This document shows, in pieces, positions 33,675 to 42,457 of a stretch of 64,000 nt of DNA. The notes below the pieces were generated by a model. That model was not told the origin of the DNA. It did no database searches and worked only from the letters and a program-made list of their open reading frames with translations. The stretch's first letter is position 1. Every line of letters begins with the position of its first letter. The translations under genes were made by a program, and so were the position numbers. Source of the stretch: Chryseobacterium glaciei (GTDB lineage Bacteria; Bacteroidota; Bacteroidia; Flavobacteriales; Weeksellaceae); assembly GCF_001648155.1 (NCBI RefSeq), contig NZ_CP015199.1, positions 3,977,001-4,041,000 of the forward strand. The letters are read 5' to 3'.

Positions 33675-36237
33675 AGGTGAAAGCTTAAAAAAAGTTTCCG
33701 GTCTTTACAAAGATTGGTTTCTTGATTATGCATCGTATGTAATTTTAGACAGGGCAATTCCGTCTGTTTATGATGGTTTGAAGCCTGTTCAGCGAAGAAT
33801 CATGCACTCCATGCGTGAGCTGGAAGACGGTCGTTACAACAAAGTTGCCAATATCGTTGGAAATACCATGAAATATCACCCTCATGGTGATGCGTCGATT
33901 ACCGATGCAATGGTAGCGATCGGCCAAAAGGAACTCTTAATAGATACTCAGGGAAACTGGGGAAATATCTATACAGGAGATTCTGCGGCGGCGGCGAGAT
34001 ATATTGAAGCGAGATTAACACCTTTTGCACTAGAAGTTGTCTTCAATCCTAAAACAACGGAGTGGGCAAAATCTTATGACGGTAGGAATAACGAACCGAT
34101 CGACCTACCTGTAAAATTTCCATTGCTTCTTGCACAGGGAGTTGAGGGAATTGGTGTTGGGCTTTCAACCAAGATTCTTCCACATAATTTTAATGAATTA
34201 ATTAATGCTTCTGTTGCCTATTTAAAAGGTAAAAAGTTTGAAATATTCCCAGATTTCTTAACCGCCGGATATTTAGATATTTCTGAATATAACGACGGTC
34301 ATAGAGGGGGGAAAGTAAGAGCCAGAGCCAGAATTACGCAGACAGACAAGCATACTTTAGTGATTACTGAGCTTCCTTTTTCTAAAAATACGAGCGATTT
34401 AATTGATTCAATATTAAAAGCGAATGAAAAAGGAAAAATCAAGATCAAAAAAATTGAGGACAATACGTCTGATAAAGTAGAAATCCTTATTCATCTTCCA
34501 AATGATTCTTCGCCTGATAAAACAATTGATGCTTTATACGCATTTACAGATTGCCAGGTAACTATTTCTCCGAATGCGTGTGTAATTGTTGGTGATAAAC
34601 CAATGTTCCTGAACGTTTCTGAGATTTTAAGAATGAATACTGATCACACAGTTTCATTGCTCAAAAAAGAATTGGAGATCGAACTTCACGAGTTGCAGGA
34701 AAACTGGCATTTCTCTTCATTGGAAAGGATTTTCATTGAAAACAGAATTTACCACGATATTGAAGAAGTTGAAACTTGGGATGATGTTTTATTAACAATC
34801 GACAAAGGCTTAAAACCTCACACGAAACATCTGTTAAGAGCCGTAACGCAGGAAGATATTCTTCGATTGACAGAGATCAGAATTAAGAGAATTTCAAGAT
34901 TCGATTTAGATAAATTTAAAGAAAATATAGCCGCTCTTGAAGGCAAAATTGAACTTGTAAAACATAACCTGGCTCACCTTATTACCTATGCAATTGATTA
35001 TTATTTAAATATTCAAAAGAAATTTGGTAAGGATAGAGAAAGAAAAACGGAGCTTAGAATTTTTGATACGATTGATGCAACGAAAGTAGCCGTAGCCAAC
35101 GAAAAATTCTATGCTAATTTTGAAGAAGGTTTCATCGGAACTTCTCTGAAAAAAGATCAGTATTTATTTGATTGTTCGGACATCGACGAGATCATTACTT
35201 TCAGAAAAGACGGAAGCATGAAAGTCGTAAAAGTGGAAGCTAAAACTTTTATCGGAAAGGATATTTTGCATGTTGCAATTTTCAAGAAAAACGATAAGAG
35301 AACGGTTTACAACATGATTTACCGTGAAGGTAGAGACGGGCCATATTACATGAAACGTTTTTCCGTAACGGGTGTGACCAGAAACACAGATTATCCGTTA
35401 GCTTCAGATAAAAAATTCTCTGAAATGCTTTATTTCTCAGCAAATCCAAATGGTGAAGCAGAAACGGTATCGGTACTTTTAAAGCCAAATCCAAGAATCA
35501 GAAAAAATAAAATGGATATTGATTTCTCTGAATTAGCCATCAAAGGGCGTGATTCTAAAGGGAATTTGGTAACCAAATATTCTATTAAAAAAGTTGATCT
35601 TAAAGAAGAAGGCGTTTCTACATTAGCACCAAGAAGAATTTGGTTTGATGATACCGTTAGAAGACTAAACGCAGACGGAAGAGGAACTTTATTGGGAAGT
35701 TTTAAAGGAGACGATAAAATATTAATTGTCACGGGTAACGGAGAAGCTAAATTGATTTCTTTTGATCTAGGAAACCGTTTCGATGACGAATACCTGATCT
35801 TAGAAAAATGGAGACCTAATCAGCCAATCACATGTATTTATTATGATGGCGAAAAGGAAATTTATTTTATCAAAAGGTTCCTTTTGGAGAATAATACGAA
35901 TCCGCAGGCCTTTATGCCATCAGAACATCCTAAGTCATTTATCGAAAATATAATTGTAGCGAATGGCTGTACTGCAGAAATCGCTTTTGCAAAAGATAAA
36001 GGAAAAGAACGAGATCCTGAAACAGTAAATATTGACGAATTTATTGCCGTAAAAGGGATTAAAGCTATTGGAAATCAGTTTACTAAATTTAAAGTTAAGA
36101 CAATCAACGTAACCATTCCTGAACCTGAAGAGGAAGAGCCGGAAGTATATGAAGAACCTGAAAATACAGAAGGAACGGATGATGACGGAGGTGTGATAGG
36201 TGATTTGTTTGATGCAGGAGAACCTGAAAATCAATAG
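33652..36237 (+). CDS. parC: DNA topoisomerase IV subunit A
   Basis: An 861-residue breakage-reunion subunit. The catalytic Tyr is Y117 in AAARYIEARL, after the winged-helix segment YHPHGDASITDAMV. A coiled-coil gate and a C-terminal beta-pinwheel follow, and the last 45 residues are very acidic (PEPEEEEPEVYEEPENTEGT). The position equal to E. coli ParC Ser80, the usual quinolone-contact residue, is Ala 81, while the second contact position is Asp 85. ParC acts with ParE to decatenate chromosomes. Its start overlaps the membrane-protein gene by 23 bases. The pinwheel lacks a clear GyrA box, consistent with topoisomerase IV rather than gyrase. Confidence 0.93.
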   Translation: MTEEHSHEGESLKKVSGLYKDWFLDYASYVILDRAIPSVYDGLKPVQRRIMHSMRELEDGRYNKVANIVGNTMKYHPHGDASITDAMVAIGQKELLIDTQGNWGNIYTGDSAAAARYIEARLTPFALEVVFNPKTTEWAKSYDGRNNEPIDLPVKFPLLLAQGVEGIGVGLSTKILPHNFNELINASVAYLKGKKFEIFPDFLTAGYLDISEYNDGHRGGKVRARARITQTDKHTLVITELPFSKNTSDLIDSILKANEKGKIKIKKIEDNTSDKVEILIHLPNDSSPDKTIDALYAFTDCQVTISPNACVIVGDKPMFLNVSEILRMNTDHTVSLLKKELEIELHELQENWHFSSLERIFIENRIYHDIEEVETWDDVLLTIDKGLKPHTKHLLRAVTQEDILRLTEIRIKRISRFDLDKFKENIAALEGKIELVKHNLAHLITYAIDYYLNIQKKFGKDRERKTELRIFDTIDATKVAVANEKFYANFEEGFIGTSLKKDQYLFDCSDIDEIITFRKDGSMKVVKVEAKTFIGKDILHVAIFKKNDKRTVYNMIYREGRDGPYYMKRFSVTGVTRNTDYPLASDKKFSEMLYFSANPNGEAETVSVLLKPNPRIRKNKMDIDFSELAIKGRDSKGNLVTKYSIKKVDLKEEGVSTLAPRRIWFDDTVRRLNADGRGTLLGSFKGDDKILIVTGNGEAKLISFDLGNRFDDEYLILEKWRPNQPITCIYYDGEKEIYFIKRFLLENNTNPQAFMPSEHPKSFIENIIVANGCTAEIAFAKDKGKERDPETVNIDEFIAVKGIKAIGNQFTKFKVKTINVTIPEPEEEEPEVYEEPENTEGTDDDGGVIGDLFDAGEPENQ

Positions 36238-36250
36238 ATTTTATAATTAA

Positions 36251-36811
36251 ATGAAAAGAATATTATTTCCGATTGCAATTTTCGCGATCAGTTTTTCCTG
36301 CAAAGAGAAAAAAGAAAAGGTAACCGAAACAAAAGTTATTGAAACCAAAGTTGCTGATTCTGCGCAAAGTGTAGTTTCAGAAGAAATAACTGATGAAAAA
36401 CCTAGAAAAGAAGATACCGACTATGAAATGGTCAGTGAAAAAGATTTCAAGCAATGGAAAGGCGAGTATCATTTAGATTATCTTGATTATGCAGGAGAGA
36501 ATGACGGGACAAAGCTCAAATCGAAATTAGTATTGGACGGACCTGAAGATGGTCATTTCTATCTTTGGTATGAGAAACCAAGTGACACCGCAAAATTAGG
36601 TATGCATCATGTATACGGAAGTTTTGGTAAGGCTGATAATGAGAATACAGCCATTAAATTTTTACCCGAAATCGTTATTGAAGGAGAAAATACAGGAATT
36701 GATTTAGACTTTTTCTTATATAACAAAAACAATACGTTTTATATTAAAAGTGAGATGATTCCTTCTGAAGGAGGAGTCACAAAAGAGCTTCCGATTCAAA
36801 AAATTAAATAA
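36251..36811 (+). CDS. Hypothetical lipoprotein
   Basis: A 186-residue protein with a lipoprotein signal (AISFSC, Cys 17) followed by a Lys/Glu/Thr-rich linker of about 50 residues. The C-terminal 120 residues are predicted beta-rich and are not recognised (DFKQWKGEYHLDYLDYAGEN, then SKLVLDGPEDGHFYLWYEKP). The gene begins 13 bases after parC and ends 6 bases before the rhomboid gene, so it belongs to the same operon. It is probably attached to the periplasmic face of a membrane. No function can be proposed. Confidence 0.75.
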   Translation: MKRILFPIAIFAISFSCKEKKEKVTETKVIETKVADSAQSVVSEEITDEKPRKEDTDYEMVSEKDFKQWKGEYHLDYLDYAGENDGTKLKSKLVLDGPEDGHFYLWYEKPSDTAKLGMHHVYGSFGKADNENTAIKFLPEIVIEGENTGIDLDFFLYNKNNTFYIKSEMIPSEGGVTKELPIQKIK

Positions 36812-36817
36812 AAAATT

Positions 36818-37459
36818 ATGAATATAGTAGTTTTAGTAATCATTGCCGTGACCTGTATTATCAGTTACATGGGGCTTAATAATATTCAGTTATTTGAAAA
36901 ATATAAGTTTAATATTAATGCGATAAAATCCAAAAAAGAATATATAAGATTGGTAAGTTCAGCATTTCTTCATGCGGATTTTATGCACTTATTCTTCAAT
37001 ATGTTGTCTTTGTATTTCTTTCAGGGAGTGGTTATTCATTTTTTTGGAACTATAGGGTTTTTAATTATCTACTTTGGATCGATGATTCTTGGAAATTTGT
37101 TTAGCTTACTTATTTACAAAAATCAACCTTGGTATTCAGCTATTGGAGCTTCTGGTGCTGTTTCCGGGATTATCTTCGCGTCAATTGCGATGGCTCCAAA
37201 CGAAATTAGCGTTAATTTTTTACCAGGCTGGCTTTTCGGAACATTATATTTCGGATATTCTGTATATATGATGTTAAATCCAAAGCAATGGGATAATCTG
37301 GGACACTCTGCACATTTAGGTGGAGCATTTTTCGGATTGGTTTATTCAATCGCATTGCACCCTGATTTAGCATTAAGTAATTGGTATTTCTTAGGAGCAA
37401 TGTCCCTTCCTTTAATATATTTATCTTATCAAATATTTATAAAAAAAAAGATAGGTTAA
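36818..37459 (+). CDS. Rhomboid family intramembrane serine protease
   Basis: A 213-residue inner-membrane protein with six hydrophobic segments. The catalytic Ser is S112 in GASGAVSG, the catalytic His is H166 in GHSAHLGGAFFG, and the oxyanion-supporting HADFMHLFFNM motif (52-62) follows the first segment. Rhomboids cut transmembrane helices of substrate proteins within the bilayer. It is the last gene of the parE operon. The link with topoisomerase genes is probably only positional. A hairpin terminator follows directly. Confidence 0.92.
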   Translation: MNIVVLVIIAVTCIISYMGLNNIQLFEKYKFNINAIKSKKEYIRLVSSAFLHADFMHLFFNMLSLYFFQGVVIHFFGTIGFLIIYFGSMILGNLFSLLIYKNQPWYSAIGASGAVSGIIFASIAMAPNEISVNFLPGWLFGTLYFGYSVYMMLNPKQWDNLGHSAHLGGAFFGLVYSIALHPDLALSNWYFLGAMSLPLIYLSYQIFIKKKIG

Positions 37460-37481
37460 AAAATTAATTTTAAATAATATT

Positions 37482-37525
37482 AAAACCAATGAGCTTAAAT
37501 TCTGTTCATTGGTTTTATTTTTTTT
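37482..37525 (+). terminator. Terminator of the parE operon
   Basis: An 11-bp stem (AAAACCAATGA with TCATTGGTTTT) followed by a long run of T, 22 bases after the rhomboid stop. Confidence 0.85.
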
Positions 37526-37533
37526 AACTAAAA

Positions 37534-37559
37534 AACCGCCTCAAGAGAATGAGACGGTT
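37534..37559 (-). terminator. Terminator of the pectate lyase gene
   Basis: AACCGCCTC pairs with GAGACGGTT with one mismatch-tolerant G-T, with a T run on the minus strand. It lies just past the stop at 37588. Confidence 0.8.
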
Positions 37560-37587
37560 AAAAAAATATAATTAGCTGTTAAAAAAA

Positions 37588-40089
37588 TTACTTCTTGATA
37601 ATTTTTTGATTTACAAGTCCTTGTTTTGTTTTTATCTGAATGAAATACATTCCGGATGGAAATCCGCTCATATCAATTGATCGAGTGTTTCCTTTGATAT
37701 TTTTAACAATTTCTCCCAAACCATTCATTAAAATAATATTTTCAATGGGATTTTTTTCAGAATTTGAGATGGTAAGAATTGTTTCTACCGGATTTGGATA
37801 AATCGACAGTTTCTCAACCTTATTTTCATGAGTCGCTAAAACAGCGGAAGAAGCATATTGTGTTTTAATGTAAAACAGATTCGCAACACTTCCTTTTGTA
37901 ATCGAGTGTGAACCCGCATTTACCGTTGGAATCGTTACAACTCCCAAAGATGCCGTGTAAGAAATTCCGTCTACTTTTACAGTTCCGCTGAATGTTGGAT
38001 CAAAAACTAAAGTTAATGAAGATGGAGCTGTTGTATTATAGTTGATTGAGGTTGCAGATTCTATTTTTAAACGTTTTGTTAAAGCTATTCCATCATAGTT
38101 TGCTGATCCATCGGTTGAATTAATATTCGCTGATGTAAATGAATAGAACGAACTGCTTAAATTAGAAGCTGTAAAGTTATGCACCTCATTTCCTTGCGGA
38201 TTTGTTCCTGTTGTGGTCACTGCAATACTTCCTGTTCCAGAAACTGGAGTTCCCGAAGAACCAACCGTCGTTACTGTGAAATCTACATCCGCAGTCGGGA
38301 TTCCAGATATAGTTATTGTTTTATTGGTCACATTTTTCACAAAGCTTATTCCTGAAGCGGGAAGTCCTGTTACGGTAGCATCGGTTGCTGTTCCACCCCA
38401 AGTGAAGATCATTGGTTCGATGGCACTTCCCACAGTTACATTTTGATCGTTGTTCGATGCAATAAGTAGTGTTTGAGAACTAACCGGAGTTGAAACTTCT
38501 CCCTGTACAAATACCAAAGTAGGAGTGTAGCCTTGTAATAAAGCCATCAAACCTGTATTTACCGCATCAGAAGTATCATCAACTGCATTATTGAATGTCC
38601 AATTGATATCTCCACCCGAAACTCTTCCCGAATACTGTGTTACTTTATCTTTTGCAGCCGTGGGAGAATCCGGAACCAATGAATTGATATATAATGAAGC
38701 ATTAGTATCAAAATTATTATACGTTGCATTTCCCTGGAAAGCTTTGATATTAACTGTCAATGCTTCACTTCTAGTTGTTGCAACATAAGCATCAAACTGA
38801 GCGGATGCGCTTGTTGAGTTGTATGGAATAAAAGCATTTTGGTTGATCATATAATTATCAAAAGCTTTGATCATTCCGCCATTTTCGCCTGAAAAAGTTC
38901 CTGTAGAACCGTTAGCAACATCAGTTCCTTGTTTTGAAATAAGCGTCGGATATTTACAGTTTCTGAAATAATTTCCTTCAACAAAAACAGATGAACCTAA
39001 CGTTGATCCGACTCCATATTTTGAGTTTCCGTCATAATAATTGTTGTAAACATGTGCCGAATAATAACGAACACGCGGATGTCTTGAATCTGAATGATCA
39101 AACCAATTGTGATGATAAGTGATGTAAAGTCCGGCTGTTGTTCCTTCGCTCAAACCAAGAAGACAGCTTTTACCATTGTCCCAAAAATGGTTGTATGAAA
39201 AAGTGATATACGTTGATTTTTTAGCATCCAAAGCTCCGTCACCTTTCGCCTGATCAGCATCTCCACCTGGTTTTCCGTAGAAAAAGTCGCAGTTGTGAGC
39301 CCAGACATAGCTGTTATCTTGTTGTAGACTTAAATTGTCACCTTCTGCAGCGTCAGTCAACATAAAACCTAGATTTCTTACTTCAACATTGGTTGCATTT
39401 TTAATTCTTACACCCCAACCATTAACAACAGCGTCGGAACCAACGCCTTCAAATGTGACTGAATTGGCCGCAAGACTTTTATTTTCAATTACAGCATCAC
39501 CATTTAGCAAATAACTTGGATCTGTAATATTTCCGATTAATCTTACGACTAAAGGACGGCTGTCAATTCCTTTTTTGAAACCGTCCAAAATAGTTTGTAA
39601 CCCTACACAAGGGTTTGCATTAGCGCCTGTTACGTTCAGGGAAACTGTATTTTTTGTTCCTTGAGTGATGTAAATAACTACTGCATTGGATTTTAGAGTT
39701 CCATCAAGATTGTATGCTCCAGGAATTCTTCCGTTGCTGTGAGCAAAGCCGGTTCTGTCATGAGGAAGTACAGTTACTGCATTGGACACAGCTTCCGGAC
39801 CTTCCACATTATTGGTTACGGGAACAACTTTTATAGTATAATTTCCTGCACTAAGACCTAAAATATCAGCTCTAAAATAAGAACCGTAACTTCTTATTAA
39901 TTGTGTATCAATAAGTTTGTTGGTTTGTCCACCACCGGTATAATAGACTTTGTAACTATCAACTCCGCTTATTGGAGTCCATTTTACGTATGCTGTTTCA
40001 AGCCAACCTGTCGCTTGGGTTATGGTAACTTGTGCTTTCAGCAAAATGGAGCTGAAGAGAAGCACAAAATAAATAAAGAATTTTTTCAT
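37588..40089 (-). CDS. Secreted pectate lyase (polysaccharide lyase family 1) with T9SS sorting domain
   Basis: An 833-residue exported enzyme. After a signal peptide (LLKAQ) comes a fibronectin type III domain, then a PL1 right-handed beta-helix: VWAHNCDFFYG, the calcium-binding Asp-rich DGALDAKKSTYITFSYNHFW, and the catalytic Arg segment DHSDSRHPRVRYYSAHVYN. A middle beta-sandwich region and a further beta-rich module follow, and the last 75 residues are a type A T9SS domain (KLSIYPNPVETILTISNS). It cleaves homogalacturonan outside the cell by beta-elimination. The upstream palindrome at 40133 is probably a LacI-type operator. Rhamnose mutarotase is divergently placed, fitting pectin use. 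Confidence 0.9.
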   Translation of the reverse strand: MKKFFIYFVLLFSSILLKAQVTITQATGWLETAYVKWTPISGVDSYKVYYTGGGQTNKLIDTQLIRSYGSYFRADILGLSAGNYTIKVVPVTNNVEGPEAVSNAVTVLPHDRTGFAHSNGRIPGAYNLDGTLKSNAVVIYITQGTKNTVSLNVTGANANPCVGLQTILDGFKKGIDSRPLVVRLIGNITDPSYLLNGDAVIENKSLAANSVTFEGVGSDAVVNGWGVRIKNATNVEVRNLGFMLTDAAEGDNLSLQQDNSYVWAHNCDFFYGKPGGDADQAKGDGALDAKKSTYITFSYNHFWDNGKSCLLGLSEGTTAGLYITYHHNWFDHSDSRHPRVRYYSAHVYNNYYDGNSKYGVGSTLGSSVFVEGNYFRNCKYPTLISKQGTDVANGSTGTFSGENGGMIKAFDNYMINQNAFIPYNSTSASAQFDAYVATTRSEALTVNIKAFQGNATYNNFDTNASLYINSLVPDSPTAAKDKVTQYSGRVSGGDINWTFNNAVDDTSDAVNTGLMALLQGYTPTLVFVQGEVSTPVSSQTLLIASNNDQNVTVGSAIEPMIFTWGGTATDATVTGLPASGISFVKNVTNKTITISGIPTADVDFTVTTVGSSGTPVSGTGSIAVTTTGTNPQGNEVHNFTASNLSSSFYSFTSANINSTDGSANYDGIALTKRLKIESATSINYNTTAPSSLTLVFDPTFSGTVKVDGISYTASLGVVTIPTVNAGSHSITKGSVANLFYIKTQYASSAVLATHENKVEKLSIYPNPVETILTISNSEKNPIENIILMNGLGEIVKNIKGNTRSIDMSGFPSGMYFIQIKTKQGLVNQKIIKK

Positions 40090-40479
40090 GATTAATAATA
40101 TTAGTTTAGTTTTAAAATTGATTTTACAACGTGCAATCGATTGCTCTCAAATATATATAAATTTTCAATATAAATCATTTTGTTGTGAAATTAATCATAA
40201 AAAAGCTTGTAAGTGGTTTATTATAAAAGGTTTTCGGTTTTTAGTTGAAAATATGTTAATCGTATAACCTTGGAATTAATGGTCTATTTTATTTTCCTAA
40301 AAAAGTGGATAATGTAACGAAAAAGAGATTTAATTGAGAAAAATAGATTTTAAATCAATTAGAAATAGTGTAATTATTAAAATCATTCAAGTTCTTTTAT
40401 CTTGAAATTTGGCTGTTTTAAAAATGATACTTAGTTTTAATATTTAAAAGAAGAAAATACATTTACAAAAAAACAAATA
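40090..40479. other. 390-bp divergent region between pectate lyase and rhamnose mutarotase
   Basis: AT-rich. It contains the LacI-type palindrome at 40133-40144 near the lyase. I see no open frame, repeat or RNA gene in the remaining 330 bases, and no convincing -7 element for the mutarotase. Confidence 0.5.
40133..40144. promoter_or_regulatory. LacI-family operator-like palindrome upstream of pectate lyase
   Basis: GCAATCGATTGC is a perfect 12-bp palindrome with the central CG expected of LacI/GalR operators. It lies 44 bases upstream of the pectate lyase ATG. The regulator is not in this window. Confidence 0.6.
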
Positions 40480-40797
40480 ATGAAAAAAAGAGTATCCTTC
40501 AAAATGTTTCTAAAGCCCGGTTGCGAAAACGAATATGAAAAAAGGCACAACGAAATTTGGCCGGAACTACAGGCATTATTAAAAGAATCGGGAGTGTCTG
40601 ATTATACGATATATTGGGATAGAGACACCAATATTCTATTTGCCCATCAAACTATTTCGGAAGGTGCAGGTTCTCAGGACTTAGGAACTTCTGAAATTGT
40701 GAAAAAATGGTGGAATCATATGGCGGATATTATGGAAACCAATCCGGATAACTCTCCAATAAGCGTTCCTTTAAAAGAAGTTTTTCATTTAGAGTAA
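40480..40797 (+). CDS. rhaM: L-rhamnose mutarotase
   Basis: A 105-residue protein of the RhaM (DUF718) family, which interconverts the alpha and beta forms of L-rhamnose in the cytosol. The catalytic His and conserved context EKRHNEIWPELQALLKESGV is clear, with DYTIYWDRDTNILFAH and the Trp pair in WWNHMADIME. The length is exact for the family. It is placed divergently from a secreted pectate lyase, which suggests use of rhamnose released from rhamnogalacturonan. No rhamnose kinase or isomerase genes are in the window. Confidence 0.92.
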   Translation: MKKRVSFKMFLKPGCENEYEKRHNEIWPELQALLKESGVSDYTIYWDRDTNILFAHQTISEGAGSQDLGTSEIVKKWWNHMADIMETNPDNSPISVPLKEVFHLE

Positions 40798-40843
40798 ATA
40801 GTTGATCCTCTTTGTTTTGAAAGCTTTTTCAGTTCCGTTTGTA

Positions 40844-41695
40844 TTATTTAATTCCAACAATAAAACGATCATTTTCAGATAAATCTTTAACAAGCTTAAC
40901 TTCTGAAAACAAATCTTTATAAAGATTCAAAGTTTCCAGACCTAATTTTTGATTAATTTCTAAAAATAATAATCCGTTTTTATTTAAATATTTTTCAGAA
41001 TCGTCTGCTATTTTTCGGTAAAAAATCAACGCGTCAGAAGTGGGAGAGAAGAGTGCCATTTTGGGCTCAAATTCTTTCACAGAATCGGCAATTTCGGTCT
41101 CTTCTTCAATTCCAATATAAGGTGGATTTGAAATGATAACGTCGTAATTATCAGTCAATTCAAAATTAAGATAATCCGCATGAATCAAATTGATTTTCAA
41201 TTGATGAAAATCTGCATTTTTTTTTGCAACTTCTAAAGCTTTTTCAGAAAAATCGATTGATGAAACTTCGGCTTCAGGAAAATGTTTCTTTAAAACTAAA
41301 GGAATTATCCCGCTTCCGGTTCCGATGTCGAGGATTTTCAACTTGTGAATTGTGAATTGTGAATTGTGAATTTTTTGAATCGCGATTTCCAATAATTCTT
41401 CCGTTTCAGGGCGTGGAATTAGCACATTTTCATTCACAAAAAACTTCATTCCGTAAAATTCCGTTTCACCTAAAATATGCTGATACGGCTTGTTGGTTTT
41501 TAATTCTAAAATAACTTTTTGAAGCTTATTTTCATCCTCAATCAATAATTTCTGATCGGATAATCTTCTTTGATTAAAAGTATCAAGACCTAAAAAATGT
41601 TCTATAAAAATGGAGTATAAAAAAGCACTTTCCGATTCTGTATACAGCTCGGAAAGTTCATTTTGGAAGTATTGCTTATATTCTAAAATCGTCAT
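40844..41695 (-). CDS. prmC: Peptide chain release factor N5-glutamine methyltransferase
   Basis: A 283-residue AdoMet methyltransferase that methylates the GGQ glutamine of release factors RF1 and RF2. The SAM site is LDIGTGSGIIPL and the substrate motif is NPPY in IISNPPYIGIEE; an N-terminal helical domain precedes them. Residues 109-118 (IHNSQFTIHK) are encoded by four tandem copies of a heptanucleotide at 41343-41370, an unusual insertion before the SAM domain. The gene overlaps the stop of yaaA by one base (TAATG), and ends the operon of YrdC, CPBP, yaaA and prmC. Confidence 0.93.
   Translation of the reverse strand: MTILEYKQYFQNELSELYTESESAFLYSIFIEHFLGLDTFNQRRLSDQKLLIEDENKLQKVILELKTNKPYQHILGETEFYGMKFFVNENVLIPRPETEELLEIAIQKIHNSQFTIHKLKILDIGTGSGIIPLVLKKHFPEAEVSSIDFSEKALEVAKKNADFHQLKINLIHADYLNFELTDNYDVIISNPPYIGIEEETEIADSVKEFEPKMALFSPTSDALIFYRKIADDSEKYLNKNGLLFLEINQKLGLETLNLYKDLFSEVKLVKDLSENDRFIVGIK
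41343..41370. repeat. Heptanucleotide tandem repeat inside prmC
   Basis: Four perfect tandem copies of TTGTGAA (plus strand). Because 7 is not a multiple of 3, gain or loss of one or two copies would shift the prmC frame. Confidence 0.85.
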
Positions 41696-42453
41696 TATCT
41701 TGTAAAAACCAATTTAGTATCTGTAGATTTTTCTTCGTTGATTCTATAACCTTCGTAGTTGAAAGCTTTTACATCATTCAATGTTTTCGCATTGGTTTCT
41801 GCGCAGAATCTTACGGCCAAACCTCTTGCGTGTTTTGTGTAAACTACGATTGTTTTCAGTTTTCCTTCTCTTAATTCGTAAAAATCAAAATCAATTACGG
41901 GGTGATTTAGCTTTTTTCTGTCGATTACTTTTCCGTATTCGTTGCTACATAAATGAAGAAGAACTTCATTTTTTTTCATCTCAGAATTCAATTGTTCGGT
42001 CACTTTTTCTTTCCAGAATTCGTACAGATTTTTATAATTTTCAAACTCGAAATTACGTCCCATTTCCAGTCTGTAAAGCATTACTTTGTCAGAAGGTTTC
42101 AACAAACCATACAATCCGGAAAGTATTCTGTAGTTTTTCTGTAAATAATCTACGGCGTTTTTATCTAAAGTTTTAGCATCCAGCCCTCTGTAAACTTCAC
42201 CTGTAAAGGCAAACATGGCGGGAGCAGATTCTTTTGCGGTTGGTTTTTCTTTCCATTTTTGGTTTCTTTCCCAGTTTTCATCGGCCAGTTTTGGCGATAT
42301 TTCCATGAGTTCAGAAAGATATTTTGGAGATCTATGTTTTAAATGTGATTGTAAAAGTGCTGCTTCTTCAATGAATTTAGGCGTTGTAGTTCTCAAAAGG
42401 TCTGTTGAGTTTTCTACGTTCATTAATTTAGCAGGAGATGTTATTATTTTCAT
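41695..42453 (-). CDS. yaaA: Peroxide stress protein YaaA
   Basis: A 252-residue member of the YaaA (UPF0246) family, which limits free iron and protects DNA during peroxide stress in E. coli. The typical start MKIITSPAKLMN and the signatures RILSGLYGLLKPSDKVMLYRLEMG and NLCSNEYGK-like LCSNEYGKV are visible. The longest frame begins at 42486 but would overlap the upstream CPBP gene; MKIITSPAK at 42453 begins 5 bases after that gene's stop. The stop overlaps the start of prmC by one base. Cytosolic; its biochemical activity is still not fully defined. Confidence 0.92.
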   Translation of the reverse strand: MKIITSPAKLMNVENSTDLLRTTTPKFIEEAALLQSHLKHRSPKYLSELMEISPKLADENWERNQKWKEKPTAKESAPAMFAFTGEVYRGLDAKTLDKNAVDYLQKNYRILSGLYGLLKPSDKVMLYRLEMGRNFEFENYKNLYEFWKEKVTEQLNSEMKKNEVLLHLCSNEYGKVIDRKKLNHPVIDFDFYELREGKLKTIVVYTKHARGLAVRFCAETNAKTLNDVKAFNYEGYRINEEKSTDTKLVFTR

Positions 42454-42457
42454 GTTG

